From Hansfordia pulvinata (Eukaryota > Ascomycota > Sordariomycetes > Xylariales), in NCBI GenBank assembly GCA_006538405.1, contig BJKQ01000003.1:682001-746000 (forward strand): a DNA stretch of 64,000 bases, read 5' to 3'. Position 1 is the stretch's first letter. The number at the start of each line of letters is the position of its first letter. Positions 1 through 12,309 of this stretch are shown piece after piece. The notes below the pieces were generated by a model that worked only from the letters and a program-made list of their open reading frames with translations, ran no database searches and was not told the DNA's origin. The translations under genes were made by a program, and so were the position numbers.

Positions 1-662
1 ACTGTCTGCCCCGCAGCTACATCATTCACCTGGCCTCCAGAGCACCCCCCAGCTGCCCTCCAGTGGGCTGGCAGGCTCCCACCCAGCTGCAGCACGTGCC
101 CCGCCCCTGCCTAAACCACCACGAGACCTCCAGCTCATGATTTCACTCCCACCTGTGCTCCCATGGTCTGGTCCAGCCCACATGCAGTTTATGTTTGTCT
201 TCTCCCTGGCCTTGCAGCTGCATCATGGAGGCTGTTTAAGGTTGTCCCCAACACCAGCACATTGAACCAAGCACCAAGCTGACAGAGGCAAAGGACCCTC
301 CAGGCACCCAACATCACCAGCATAAGGTTACCTGGTCCCATACATATCTGCCCGTGCTCCAGCCCTGGGAGCCCCCCACCCAGCATTCTTCCAGCTCTGC
401 ACACCTCACCCAGACATCCGGATCATCACCACTTTGTGACTGGCCTCTCTCTGCCAACACCACCCTCATCATCTGCCAGCCTCTGCCACCTTTGACAGCA
501 ACTGTTCACTGTGCCCACCTCGGCTCTGCTGCTACCTCCTCCACCTGGCAGCTCCGTACCGTGGCACCACTGCCACTGCCACTGCCACCTGGTCCATCCT
601 CGGCTCCCTCGGGGCCGCATCCCCAGTTTCGCATAGGCCTCCTTCACCTTGCTCCGGCAGAC
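1..662. other. 5' flank of ATG7, no gene seen
   Basis: C- and A-rich low-complexity sequence with scattered CCACC and GCCACT repeats. Reading frames here are biased in composition and show no recognisable domain. It probably holds the ATG7 promoter and 5'UTR. Confidence 0.5.
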
Positions 663-2900
663 ATGGCGGCTCTCAAGTTCGCCACCTTCTCTTCGGAGAT
701 CGAGTTGCCCTTCTACACCAACCTCTTCGCCTCCAAGCTCGAGCATGACAAGCTCAGCGAGTCAGCCCGCCAGGTCCTCGGCGTCTATCAGCCGCGGCCC
801 GGAACCCAGCCCGATGATAGCGTCAAGATGCAGGTGCTGGCGAGTGCTCTGACTAGTACTCAGTGAGTCCTGCCGGTTCCAGCCCCTCGCAACCCTGCTG
901 ACCCTGTTCCAGCGTCCCTGCCAACACGGTCAGGGCCGAGGGCATCATCCTCAACACCAATACCATGGAGGCCTTCAAGCAAGTAGACAAAGCGGCCGTC
1001 TTGAACAATGCTGCTCGCCAAGTAGGTCCTGCCGCTTGATCTCTGGCTCGGGACACGGGGCTGACCCAACGCCAGATATGGGATGGAATCAAAGACGGCA
1101 CCATCTACTCGGTGCCCTCGCTACTGTCGTCTTTTATCATCATGTCGTACGCCGATCTCAAAAAATACAGAATGACTTATTGGTTCGGCTTCCCTGCCCT
1201 GCACTCGGACCCCCAGTGGAGGCGCAGCGGCGACATTCAACGCCTGACGCCCCTGGAAAGCGAGGCCCTGGTCGAAAGGATAGGCACCTGGAAGCTCGAG
1301 GTCAAGGATGACCGGCAGTTCGGCTTCTTCCTCGCCAAGAAGGTGCGCGGTCGCGAAGCCCAGTCACCCCTCGAAATGCCCGAAGAGGAGGAAATCGGCT
1401 ACCGATGGGACATCAGCTCGCTGCGCTCTTTCGAGGGTGGCTTCTTCAACGGCGTCCCCGACGAGGACCGCTACGTGGCCTTCGTCGATCCATCCACCTA
1501 CGAAGAGCACCCCGCCTGGCCCCTGAGGAATCTCCTGGTTCTGGTGCGCCAGCGATTCCACCTGACTAACGTCCAGATCTTGTGCTATCGTGATATCCAT
1601 GCCCGCAGACACGAAGCACGCAGCATTATCCTGCCCCTGACAATGGATCCTGTGGAGAAGATGGAAACCTCCTCTATGCCCAAGGCTACCGGCTGGGAGC
1701 GGAACCCCCTCGGAAAACTGACAGCGCGATCGGTCAGTCTGGCCGAGTCTATGGATCCTACAAGGCTGGCGGACCAGTCGGTCGATCTGAACCTCAAGCT
1801 CATGAAGTGGAGAATCTCTCCCGGGCTAGACCTCGATATTATCAAGAACACCAAGTGCCTGCTTCTCGGCGCCGGCACGCTAGGGAGCTACGTGTCTAGG
1901 AACCTCATGGGCTGGGGTGTTCGCAAGATTACATTTGTCGATTACGGGGCCGTCTCCTTTTCTAACCCTGTCCGGCAACCCCTTTTCGCCTTTAAGGACT
2001 GCATGAATGGGGGGGCGCCCAAGGCCACCAGGGCAGCGGAGTCATTGCAGGAGATCTATCCCGGTGTCGATAGCGCTGGCCATGTCCTCTCGGTCCCCAT
2101 GCTTGGGCACGCCATCATGGACAAGACGGAGGGCGACTTTGACACGCTGAAGAAACTCATTGATGAACACGATGCAGTTTTCCTGCTCATGGACAGCAGA
2201 GAGTCGAGGTGGCTCCCCACCATCATGGGCAAGGCTGCCGGCAAGTTGGTGATGAACGCTGCTCTGGGCTTTGACACTTGCGTGGTCATGAGACATGGCG
2301 CGGAACCAAAAGACGGGAGCCAAAACACACTTGGCTGCTACTTCTGCAACGATGTAGTGGCGCCCGGCGACGTGAGTCAAGAACCCCTCTACGCATGACC
2401 TTATACTGATTCTTGAACAGTCCCAGAAAGACTTGACCCTTGACCAGCAATGCACTGTGACACGGCCAGGCATAGCTGCCATCGCATCGGCCTTACTGGT
2501 GGAGCTGATGACCAGTCTCTTGCAGCATCCTGAAGGGATGCATGCTCCAGCCCCTGCTACGGGATCCTCCAGCAGTTTCGACAGAACAGATGACGAGCAC
2601 GCACTGGGGATAGTGCCGCATCAGATCCGGAGTTTTCTGAACAGGTTTCAAAACCTGGTCATCAAGGGCCAATCTTATCCTAACTGCAGCGCTTGCAGCG
2701 AGCCGATCCTTTCAGAATATCGGAAGCACGGTTGGGAGTTTGTCAAGAGGGCGCTTGACGACAAAGAATACATTGCCGAACTCAGCGGCCTGGCAGAAGT
2801 ACAAAGGCAGGCCGAAGCCGTGGCAAACAACGTCGACTGGGAGGAGGAGGAAGAAGAGGGTGCTGAGCCGGGCGGCGACGACGAGGGAGTTCTGCTGTAG
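663..2900 (+). CDS. ATG7: Autophagy E1-like activating enzyme Atg7
   Basis: Exons read as 663-862, 913-1021, 1076-2371 and 2421-2900, giving 694 aa, a normal length for Atg7. Seen: the N-terminal Atg7 domain opening [17 protein letters not shown]; the ThiF/E1 nucleotide-binding glycine motif GAGTLG at about residues 368-373, followed by [18 protein letters not shown]; the catalytic cysteine in QQCTVTRPG at about residue 546; CxxC pairs in GCYFCND and NCSACSEP like those of E1/ThiF proteins; and an acidic C-terminal tail DWEEEEEEG. Known for the family: a cytosolic homodimer that adenylates Atg8 and Atg12 and passes them to Atg3 and Atg10 in autophagosome formation. All introns have GT-AG ends and the frame is intact. 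The start chosen is the first ATG in frame with the conserved N-terminus. Confidence 0.97.
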
Positions 2901-4116
2901 GACCTGCTCCTCCGCAGCTATCACGTCCGAAGGGCCAGAAGACAAAGGACACGCACAGAGCGCTGCAAGTTTTGGAAGCGACCGTCCTGGCGCAAGGCTC
3001 GCTGGGCCAGTGTCGTCGCCAGCCCCGACTCGCCGTGGCCTCTTGCACAAGACGGCGCTGCTCCACTCGAAACGCCGGAGTCGACGCCGAGCGGCACGGA
3101 GCCGCTGACACCAGGAGCACTGGATACATTCGGGCCGAGACTGGTCCAGATGTACCGGGACTTGAACGAGACGGACCGCACCATTGTGTCTCTACTGGAG
3201 ATTCTGGAGCAAGGCCCGCCGGAAAGAGGCTCTACGACGCGAAAGGGGGCTACTATAGGGCCTGCGGGCCATCCCAGTCACACGCCGCGCCCAGCAGGGT
3301 GTAGTCGGTAAGCCGCGCCGCAAGCGGTGCAGCACAAGGAACGATTGGAAATGCGACACGCCGCCTACAGGCTGGGCGCGTGCGCGCGAAAGCAATCGTG
3401 GGCAAAGGGGCCGATGTGCAGTCTCTCTCTCTCTCTCCCTCTTTCTCTCTCTCACTTTTTTTTCCAAGTCGAATGCAGGGGTTTATGATATCTCGAGTTC
3501 CTGTGTTTCCGGGAGAGGGGAAAGTTCGGAAGTTGCCAGGCACTATTTGTGACAGGCGCCAGTCGGCAAAGACGGTCGAGACACTCGTGTATGGGCCAGG
3601 AGGGTGATGGCTCCACGGTTCCGACTGCGACAGGAAGGCCGCGCCGCAGGCGAGGGAGCGTCATGATCGATGGGCGCAGATCCCCGATAGACAATCAGTA
3701 ATGAGTCGGACCCCCGGGCTTAGCTTGGTGGGCTGGGGCTCGCCCTGGCCGGCCGACGTTTGTGTTGTTGAACGGCGCTTCAGATGTGCCACGAGTAGCC
3801 GTGTGGCCGGACACGGCGGCGTTCCGGGGCGTGGTGTGGTGATTGTCGGCTCCTATGCGCTGGAGCATCGACGGAGCAGAGTCGTGTGCGTGCTCGGCCT
3901 GTGTTTCATCTTAACGTGTGTCCTGGGTCCTTTGCTCCCTCGGCCAGCGGCCAATCTCAGCCTGGCGTGCGTGGGGGGGACCAACCAACTTACTTAGCAC
4001 ACGCTCTAATAACCAGCATAAGCTGACTGGACTGAACAGGCAACGAGCGTGGCTGCTGGGTAAGCTCGGGTGGCGAGCGAGCTGCCGGCATGCCGAAGGG
4101 ATGGATGTGGGAAGGG

Positions 4117-4144
4117 AGGCAGGCAGGCAGGCAGGCAGGCAGGC
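4117..4144 (+). repeat. AGGC tetranucleotide microsatellite
   Basis: About seven tandem AGGC units in the intergenic region downstream of ATG7. No coding function is apparent. Confidence 0.9.
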
Positions 4145-5394
4145 TTTTCTGGTAGTTGGCTTGGCCAGCTGCTGCTTTGTTCAGCTCTGCTCTGCACTCT
4201 GTTCTGCTCATGGCGTGGCGAGACCTTTGCGGCAGAGGCAGCGTGGGATTCTGCTCAGCCAGTCGATCGAGTTGCGATTGCGAATGGCAGCGCCTCCCCC
4301 CCGGTCGCTCCCATGGTTTGCTGTGCCCCGCGGGTGAGAAGCCATCGAGCAGATCCGTCCGTTCAAGGTTCCCCATTTGGGGCCAATGTTGGAAGTGCTG
4401 CGAGAGGCTGGCGCGTGCGACTACCGTACCCGCCGCATCCCTGCCTCCTCCTCTTCTTCCTTCTCTGCCGCTGGTCTCTGACTGGTCTCTGGCTGGCTCT
4501 GATTGCTCTTGGGCTACCAAGACAGGCACGACAGGGTCGCCCAGCCCAGGGCTCAACCTGGCACACTCCATCCGATGGATCCTGGTGCAGCGGCGGCAGC
4601 GCTTCCCCGGATCTCTGCCGGCAAGCCCCTCACCAGCAGCCTGCAGCCCGGCCTAGGTGCATACGGTGGCCTCTTGGCACTTTGGAAGCACTATAGATGC
4701 TTCTGTCGCGCGGCGCCTGCAGCGTAGACCGCGGCCAACCCTGCGCCTGCGCGCGGCCGTGATGAGGCCATCACCAGGGATGGATGGGGATGCCGGGAGG
4801 TGGGCGCGAGGGATTCGATGCCATCGAACACTCGCACGACCGACCGACCGACCGACTCTCGCGAGCCGCCAGGTACGACGAGTAAACACTGGCAGCGAAC
4901 GATTCATTCACGCCTACGAGTACAGCACTCACTTCTGTCGGCAGGGTGGGGTGAGGGGCCCGCTCCCCCGGTCACGACGCCGCTCGGCTCCCGCTACGAG
5001 CCACTCTATCCGCCGAGGGCTCGTCAATCTTGACCGCTGCGCTACTGGAGACGGTCGCTTCGGAGGGGCAGATCGTCATTGATAGCCGACGTCGAGATAT
5101 ACACAGCACCGGTCGCGTTTCACGACCCTGGCACGCCTGGCACGCCTGGCACGTCTATCACGCCTGCCAGACCAGGCAGCTTGCGGGCGAGGATCGATCG
5201 GCGGCAATACTCACGCTCACGTTTCCGGGCAGCCGGCCAGCCAGCCAGCCTCAGTCTCGACGCTGCCGGGTGCGCGCTTCCGGAGACATGGGCGCAGCGG
5301 CTCTGGCGGCGGCGGCGGTGGGGACGAGCCGGCGAGGCTGGTGACGCGCCTCGCCTCACGCTGCTGCTTGTCGACGGGAACGCCATCAATCAGG

Positions 5395-5445
5395 CCATGT
5401 GCCATGCGCCATGCGCCATGCGCCATGCGCCATTCGCCGTGCCCA
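5395..5445 (+). repeat. GCCATGC short tandem repeat
   Basis: Four to five near-identical heptamer copies that decay into GCCGTGC variants at the 3' side. Overlapping open frames on both strands are a by-product of this repeat. Confidence 0.8.
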
Positions 5446-6062
5446 GCGCGCCGCGCGCCGTGCGCCGTGCGCCGTGGCAAAGTCAAGGCAGGACCCGGGA
5501 CAATACGCGGCAGCGCGGCAGCGCAGCGGGTGAGGATGCGGGCGCGGGCGAGGGCGCAGTGGCAGGGTCGACGATGGCGCAGGGCTCTGCAAATCGCCAC
5601 ATTTATTCTGGTCTGCGGCCCCCGCTCCCAAGTTGCCCGAACGAGCGGCGCTGGCCCCGGGGCGCTCGTTTCAACTACATTTCATGGCGGGTTCTGGCGC
5701 CACCGGGGGCCCCATGCCGAGTCATGCCATCAATCGCCGCGGACGGCCGTTGGATCCCCCGCGCCGGACTGGCCTGCTCTGCCCTGCCCACCAGTGCTCT
5801 TTGCGGGTAGGCCTATCACGCATCCCGTCAGTCGGCCAGGGCGACGAAAAGCTAAATACTCGCTGCCGGCGCTACGGCTGGCCCAGACTGCGCACTATTG
5901 GCGAGCCAGCAGCGAACAGGAGAAGCTCGACAGTCTCGCTTTCAGAACCTCGCCCCGCCCCCTCTCTTCGATCACCAGGCGAGACGGCCTTGCCAAGACG
6001 CCGATTGGCAACCTCGAAACATCCGGGTCCTGTTTCTCGGCCCCCCCTCTCTCTCTTTCTCT

Positions 6063-6093
6063 GTCCGTCTGTCTGTCTGTCTGTCTCGCGCGC

Positions 6094-6128
<35 letters not shown>
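6063..6128 (+). repeat. Compound GTCT and GT microsatellite
   Basis: A run of GTCT units is followed after a short spacer by about fifteen GT units. It lies 0.8 kb upstream of the nucleotidyltransferase-fold gene. Confidence 0.9.
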
Positions 6129-6131
<3 letters not shown>

Positions 6132-6498
6132 CGTGTTTGCTTTGGGGCGACGACTTGCCATCCAAGTGGCGCGGTCGCCTGGCTTGGGTTACGACTCGCG
6201 GCCCAATCTCGCGGGCGGTTTGCCACTGGGAGGCTGCAGGATCGCGATTGTGGTCCAGATTAGGTCTTCAGGATTCGGATTCTGTCTCGGGCACCCTTCG
6301 CCTTCAGGAGGCGTTTGCCTCTCCGGCCGATCGATTCAAAAAGAACGGCGCTGCCTGCCTCTCGTGACCGCGAGAGCTCGGTTTGTCTTCTTTGTTTCTG
6401 AAGGGTTTGTTCATCTCTCTGCTGGCTGAAGAGGTTCCCGTCCAACACCATTCACCCAACCAACTCTATTTCCGATTCTGACCCGGCTAGATCGCAAC

Positions 6499-6507
6499 CT
6501 TATATAC
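6499..6507 (+). promoter_or_regulatory. Candidate TATA-like element upstream of the 6891 gene
   Basis: CTTATATAC sits about 390 bases before the start codon, followed by a pyrimidine- and CA-rich stretch typical of fungal leaders. This is a sequence match only; no transcription start can be read directly. Confidence 0.3.
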
Positions 6508-6778
6508 CATCCCCGCTAGTACGGGGCTTTAAATCCTTCGACTTGCACCAAGCAACCCTTTCACCCCTCAACACACACACACACATACGGCTTGCTGGAC
6601 AAGACCCAGGACGTGACTGTCTTGTCCTACCTGCACGGCTGCCCAGAGTTGCCCACCTCACCGACGATATTGTCTATACCAGTCATCAGCACCCAGGGCA
6701 GGCACCAAGAGAAAGGAGGGTGAAGAGAAACAGCACCTCGCTGATATAAAGAAATCGAGGAACGAGAAACAGGGGAAA

Positions 6779-6835
6779 GAGAAGAAGAAGAAGAAGAAGA
6801 AGAAGAAGAAGGAGAAGAAGGAGAAGAAAAAAAAA
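6779..6835 (+). repeat. GAA/GAG purine-rich leader repeat
   Basis: Tandem AAG/GAG units end in an A-run about 55 bases before the ATG at 6891, so the repeat probably lies in the 5'UTR of that gene. Confidence 0.75.
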
Positions 6836-6890
6836 ACACAGCGGCAAGAGAGAGCACGGAGAGAGGACAGAGGAAGCACTCGATTCAGCC

Positions 6891-7768
6891 ATGGCGGTCT
6901 CCTTCCAAGAACTGGAGTGCGCTGCGTGCGATGTCATCCAGATTGTGAAGCAGATCCCTGAGCTTGCGAGCGCGAAACTGTCGGTAATTGGCGGGCTGGC
7001 CCTCTGGAACTATCTGGGCCGCGGGCGGATGACCGATGTGAGTGCCTGGGATACCGTCGACCCTGTCCGGTTCGACGTGCCACGGCGAAGGGGTTGACAG
7101 AAGCTGACATGGCCTCCAGAACATCAACTTCATCACAAACATCTCAACATCGCCCAGCTCGGTCAAGAAGAAGCTGCTGGACTTTCCCGACTCGCCCTTC
7201 ACGCAGCGCGCGCAGGTGCTGTACTATGTCAACCAGAACGGCCGCGAGATCCAGATCGACATCTCGCCCGAGTGGCTGGTAAGTCGACGCGCGCCCCTGC
7301 GGCGATGCACTGATACCCATGGGGGGACTTGGCTTGCTGACCTGGTTTGACGTGCAGTCGCCCTACCTCCCCGACTCGGCGCAGCGGGTGCAGAGCATCC
7401 CGTACGGCGAGGTCCCGTACATCTCAGTCATCGACCTGGTCATCTTCAAGCTCGACTCGAGCGGCCTGCGGTCCAACATCACCAAGAAGCAGCGCGACGC
7501 GGCCGACGCAGCGAGCCTGCTCGAGTACGCCACCGACCACGGCTTCATGCACCCCCTGTCGGACCGCCAGGCCCAGGTCGCCGATGAGGCCCTCATCGAC
7601 GTCGTCCGCTTCGGCCGCCAGTCCCGTGCCTGGTGGGAGGCCCGCCTCGGCCTCTCCGACACCGAGTCCAACGCCCACTCGCGTGCCGCTGCTCCCCATC
7701 TGTCCCCCAGCGATGCCCTGACGCGCGCCTCTTCGTCTTCGAGGACCGCCAGCAGCAGCAGGAACCAG

Positions 7769-7820
<52 letters not shown>

Positions 7821-9014
7821 GTGGGAGCAAGAACAGGAAGACAAGCTCTTCCTCGCCCAGACCCAAGAGCCCCGTCCCCACTCCAACTCGGACCCCCAGG
7901 TGTACCTCAGCCGCGAGAGCAGCAGCTACCGCAACCAGTCCCCGTCGCGGGCCAGCATTGGCGGCGGCGCGGGCGCGGGGACCAGCCTCGACGGCGTCAG
8001 TCAGGCCTGGTACTACGAGAGGCTGGACCGCGCGCACGTCCGCCGCTTCAACTCGGTCCACGGGGTGCGCGGCAGCGGCGGCAGCCTGCACCACTCGCCC
8101 TCCTCCAGGCCGTCCAGCCGCATGTCGCGCTCGTGGACAGTCGACCAGACCGCCGCGCCCTCGCCCCACTACTCCTCGTCGGAGCAGCAGCAGCACAACT
8201 ACCCGGGCTACCGCCTGGAGCGGAGCGGCTCGTGCGCCAGCAGCAGCACCGTCAGCAGCAGCGCGGACCGCAGCCGTAGCTGCGCCATGACGAGCCCCAA
8301 GACGACGCACTATGCGCGGACCCGGCGAGCCGCTGCTGCCACCACGGCGCGGAGCAGCCCGAGGACCAGCGGCGGCGACCTCCGCCTCGGCATGGTGGAC
8401 GGCTCGTCGGCCACGCAGGCGGCGGCGCGGAAAAAGTACGGCAGCTTCGACTCGGGGTACGGCAGCGACGCGGCGGCGGTTGACGGTCACCACCACCACC
8501 ATTCTCGGGAGCACAGTTCTACTACCTCGAGCCCTCGTCCTCAACGTCGCCCACCTTTGACGCGATGCCCGAGGAGGGGGACGCCTGGAGCAGCCGTTAC
8601 TACTCTGACGACAACGGGGACGACGCCGGCAGCAGCAGCAGCTACTACCGCCGGCACTACAGCTCGGCGGGAGAGGACGATGACGACGAGGACGACGACG
8701 ACGAGGAAGACGACGACGAGCACGACGGCCGCAACGCGAGCGATAGCGATGACGAGGCGCCCTGCTACTACGACGACATCTACCGCCACCGCGCCACCAC
8801 GGCCAAGGCGCCCAACAGCAGGAGCAGCAGCATCGTGAGCAGGCGCCCGCGCCCGCGCCACCGCGCCGGGTCGGTCGTCACCGTCGCCGGGTCTCTGCGC
8901 GAGAGCCCACGCCCCTACCAGCTGCAGGAGCGCGACCCGCAGGTCGTCCCCGCGCGGCCTGGCGGTAGCGGCGCGTACGCGTACCCGCAGCGCAGCGTCA
9001 CGTTTCTGTTGTAG
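6891..9014 (+). CDS. Nucleotidyltransferase-fold protein with polyQ and acidic tail (frame interrupted twice)
   Basis: Exons 6891-7037, 7120-7278 and 7358-9014, with clean GT-AG introns. The N-terminal ~220 residues hold VIGGLALWNYLGRGRMTD followed by NINFIT, which resembles the glycine motif and D-x-D-type strand of minimal or AbiEii-like nucleotidyltransferases; this fold assignment is inference. A CAG-encoded glutamine run, Ser/Arg-rich low complexity, a His run and a highly acidic segment follow, ending in YAYPQRSVTFLL. Coding character moves to the -1 frame near 7700 and again between about 8480 and 8516. If one base is missing at each point the protein is about 654 aa and the length closes exactly. 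No standard intron repairs the first shift. Function is unknown. It may be a real gene with assembly errors, or a recent pseudogene. Confidence 0.7.
7773..7816 (+). repeat. CAG trinucleotide repeat encoding polyglutamine
   Basis: About fourteen tandem CAG units inside the coding region of the nucleotidyltransferase-fold gene. In the frame that looks coding they give glutamine; in the frame continuing from the preceding exon they would give serine. Confidence 0.9.
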
Positions 9015-10189
9015 TCTTCTTTTCCTTTTGACGTGTCTCTTTTCCTTTCCAGTTTCTTCCTCTCTTGAAGTTCTTTTTTTTCCCTTCCTGGTACCAGTTG
9101 GTAGGCGTTTCTATCCCTTTCTTGATGGGGGGTTCACTGGCTGGCGGGAAGACTCGCAGAAAGGAAGAACCGGCGACGGAAAAAAAAATGGCTGGCCCAG
9201 AAGGAAGAGATGGGGAACGAACAGCGAGTCAGGGAGAGGGGGGGGGGGGGGGCGTGGGAGAAACCCCGGATAGAAAGAGGAGGCAGAGCGTCGGGATCTC
9301 TTGATGACGGAGCCTGTCTGGGCTGGCCGAATGGTTCGCGATCCCGGAGAGAGAATGGTTCGCGGAAACACTTGAAAAGTCTTGGAGTAACGGTGCAATA
9401 CTGCTTTTTCTCGTCTTGTTTTCTCTTTTTTTTCTCTTTCATCATTTCCTTTCCACTTGATGTCGGAAGAAGGCCGGTACATGGAGGCCCCCCTCCTCAT
9501 CACCGAGTCAAGGAGCGAGAGGGTTACCTGGTGCCAGCACAGGGTGTGTTCTCGGAAATCCCTGAATTGAGGGTAATTTTTTTCTTCTTCTCTACCTATG
9601 GTTCCTTCTGGGAAACATCGCCACGAGGAGAAAGGGGGAGAACAGAGCGGAGAGCGGAATGGGTACCCCTTTCCGGACACAAACCAACCCCGTTGACGCT
9701 CATTACTTTCAAGAGTCGCCACGGCTTTTGTACAATTACCATATACCACATTCGCTTCTAACCCATACCCAATTGATCACAAGAATTCATCACACATTCA
9801 CCTGCTTGACTTGGTAGAATCTTGAACGCGCGACGTGTGTGGTGCTCTAGTCAGGCAGTGGTGCCATACGCAAATGACAAACGTTGGGTATATGTGAAGA
9901 CCTGCTTATCTCACTCTGAGCGTCCCCTGATCGCATTTAGAGGAGTCCCATTTGCTACATGGGGGCAATTGATGAGGCTGCACCAGAGCCTGGAACGGGG
10001 TGCTCCCCCACTAGCTGACACTGTTCATGCAGCCAGACTCGCAAAGGGCCGCTACCAGGCACGCGAGTCGCGGGCGATGTCGCCGCCAACACCCGCCGTC
10101 CCGGGCTGGAACGCCGACCCGATGCCACCATTCCCTCATTCCAAAGTCGCACCGATGGCGACCGAGCGGAAGAAGACGAGGGAGCGGTC
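9015..10189. other. Intergenic region between tail-to-tail genes, no gene seen
   Basis: Contains T-rich stretches and a 15-base G run at 9238-9252. It separates the 3' ends of two convergent genes, and no domain-bearing frame was found. Confidence 0.5.
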
Positions 10190-12167
10190 TCAACCTTCCT
10201 TCTCCTCGACCTCGACCTCGGCGAGGGCGTCGTCCTTGACGGCGGCCTGGTCGGGGCTGGAGCTGCCGGCCGTGCCGGCGGCGGCGGCAGCGGCGGCGGC
10301 GCGGCGGCGGGCCCAGCCCGTCTCCGCGCCCCAGCCGTGCTTGGAGACCTGGATGCTGGCCTTGACGGGGTCCTTCTCGAGGAACAGGCCGTCCATCTCC
10401 TCGAGGGTCAGGTTGGTGGTCTCGGGGTAGCAGAAGTACAGCAGCGGGACGAAGGAGGCGTTGAGGCACATGAAGATCAGGTAGCCCTTCCACGCCAGGT
10501 TGTTGAGGAGCGTGGGCGTGATCATGACGACGAAGAAGTTCCACAGCCAGTTGGAGCTGATGCCCACGGCCGTGCCTTTGGCGCGCACGTGCAGGGGCAG
10601 GATCTCAGGCACGTAAACCCTGTCGCAAGGGGGGGGAGGGGGAGGGAAGGTGAGGTCAGCGTGGGTTCTTCAGCCTTCCAGCCCGCGCGGGCGGCTGGCA
10701 GTGGTTGGCGGGACGGGGATCGGAAAAACTTACCAGGGGATGCAGTTGCCGGTCGCACCGAAGATGAACATGTACTGCGCGAGGAGAGTCAGCTTGGGCC
10801 CCCCGTCAACGTGCGGGGTGTAGGTCTTGTTGTTGGGTCGTACCAGGAAGAAGAAGGCGACGCTGCCTTGGCCGTGGATTGAGCCAGCTCGCCTCCCCAC
10901 CGCTGGAAGCTGAGGAGGATGGAGATCATCATCATGCAGACGCAGAGGCCCACGGACCCCCAGATCATGGGCTTGCGGCGGCCGTACTTGTCGAGGAAGA
11001 CGGTCGGCAGGAGGGAGCCGAGCGGGAACATGAGGTTGATGACGCCGCCCAGGAGAAGGGACATGTTGCGGTCGAGGCCGACGTTGAGTTCCAACACCGA
11101 GGTGATGTAGTACCTAAGGGGGGCCAAGTCAAGGTCAGCGCTTGGAGGGGAGCAGGCGGAGCTGAGCTGGCTGGGCGCGGTCGTCCTTACACTACCAGGT
11201 TGATGCCGCCCATCTGGTTCATGAACTGCATGCCGTAGGCAAGCAGCACTCTCCGGCCGGTCTGGATCTCGTCTCGCTTCAGGAGCTGCGACCATTTGTA
11301 CTCTCCTTGTTCCTGCTCGAGCTTGAGGGCCTCCAGGATCTCCGAGTGCTCCTTGGCTACCTGTGGGTGGTCGAGGTCGCCGTCGTACACTGCGCAGAGA
11401 ACTTCCAAGGCTTCCTTGTTCCGCCCGTGCTTGAAGAGATATCTCGGCGACTCGGGAAGTCCGAAGACCAGGATGATGACGACCTGGCAGGTCAGATTGA
11501 GACAAGACTGTGCGTTGCAGACGGCGTCACTCACAATGGCAAATATCATCTGGCAGGCAATGGGGAGCCTCCAGGCAATGTCGCCGGTGGTGAAGCTCAT
11601 GCCGTAGTCGAACCAGTAGGCGATTTCGATGCCGACACCGACGAAGAGCGGCTCGGTGGAGACCAGACGGCCTCGCTTCTCAGCCTCGCAGAGCTCGGCT
11701 TGATACATGGGCACGGTCGACGTCTCGATGCCCGTCCCCAAGCCGCAGACGAAGCGACCAATCATCAGATGGGGGACGCTGTGGGCGGTGGTCTGGAGGA
11801 TAGCCCCGATCTAGAGCATCGCAGAACCCGGGTCAGTGCGGGACGCTTTCTCGGCCTTGACACGGGGAGTCTGTCTTACAATGATCCACCCCATGGCTAT
11901 CCACATGGCGAGGCGGCGGCCGGTCTTCTCGCAGAAGAGGAAGGTGAGGATGCAGCCCGTGAAGCAGCCCAGGTTGTAGATGCTGACGATGATGCCTTCG
12001 AGCGAGGGGTCTGGGTGGCCGAACGTGTCGAGAAAGTTCTCGTTGCCCACGATTCCGCTGAAGACTCCTTGGTCGTATCCGAAGAGGATGAAGCTGTGCG
12101 CTGTGGTCAGTATCTGAGCCCTATTGCCGTTGCCGTGGCCAGGGCCACACTGAGAAAGAGACAGAGG

Positions 12168-12232
<65 letters not shown>

Positions 12233-12309
12233 ACGTACGCCATCTGGCAGGCGATGGTGATGGCTATGCGCAGCTTCCAGCCGCGGCCATACCAATTGTA
12301 CTGCAACAT
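10190..12309 (-). CDS. MFS sugar-type transporter (one frame break)
   Basis: Exons on the minus strand: 12309-12239, 12093-11880, 11810-11535, 11483-11191, 11113-10844, 10774-10734 and 10619-10190, giving about 531 aa if one base is restored. Family signatures in order: FILFGYDQGVFSGIVG after TM1, GRFVCGLGTGIETSTVPMYQ, EKRGRL, LPESPRYL, NQMGGINLVVYYITSVLE, DKYGRRKPM, GATGNCIPWVYVPEILPL, KGTAVGISSNWLWNFFVV and the closing PETTNLTLEEMDGLF. This is the fungal sugar porter group of the Major Facilitator Superfamily: twelve plasma-membrane helices, probably H+ symport. The substrate could be a hexose, disaccharide or quinate; sequence does not decide. Near 10861 the reading frame slips by -1 (TAKAAS then VAFFFL), consistent with one missing base. 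Intron 1 contains a long CT/GA array. Confidence 0.9.
12173..12229 (-). repeat. GA/CT dinucleotide array inside intron 1 of the sugar transporter
   Basis: Almost pure AG dinucleotides on the plus strand, lying within the first intron (12238-12094) of the transporter and close to its 5' splice site. Confidence 0.9.

Larger units (their letters stand above)
2901..6890. other. Long intergenic region with microsatellites; promoter side of the next gene
   Basis: No convincing gene. It holds a CT-rich run near 3421-3465, an AGGC array at 4117-4144, a CGAC run near 4838, a GCCATGC heptamer array near 5395-5445, GTCT and GT arrays near 6063-6128, and a GAA/GAG-rich purine stretch at 6779-6835 just before the next start codon. 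The open frames here are repeat-driven or simply long because the DNA is GC-rich. Confidence 0.5.

Noticed and set aside
5217..5600. Overlapping long frames across the GCCATGC repeat
   Set aside because: They are produced by the heptamer repeat being open in several frames.
8479..8516. A 38-base GT-AG segment that would repair the second frame break of the nucleotidyltransferase-fold gene
   Set aside because: It is shorter than normal fungal introns, its donor GTTGAC is poor, and it would remove the His run. A missing base fits the other breaks better.
10863..10900. A 38-base GT-AG segment that would repair the sugar transporter frame
   Set aside because: Too short, and the removed residues (AQSTAKAAS) resemble coding sequence of related transporters, so a one-base deletion is simpler.
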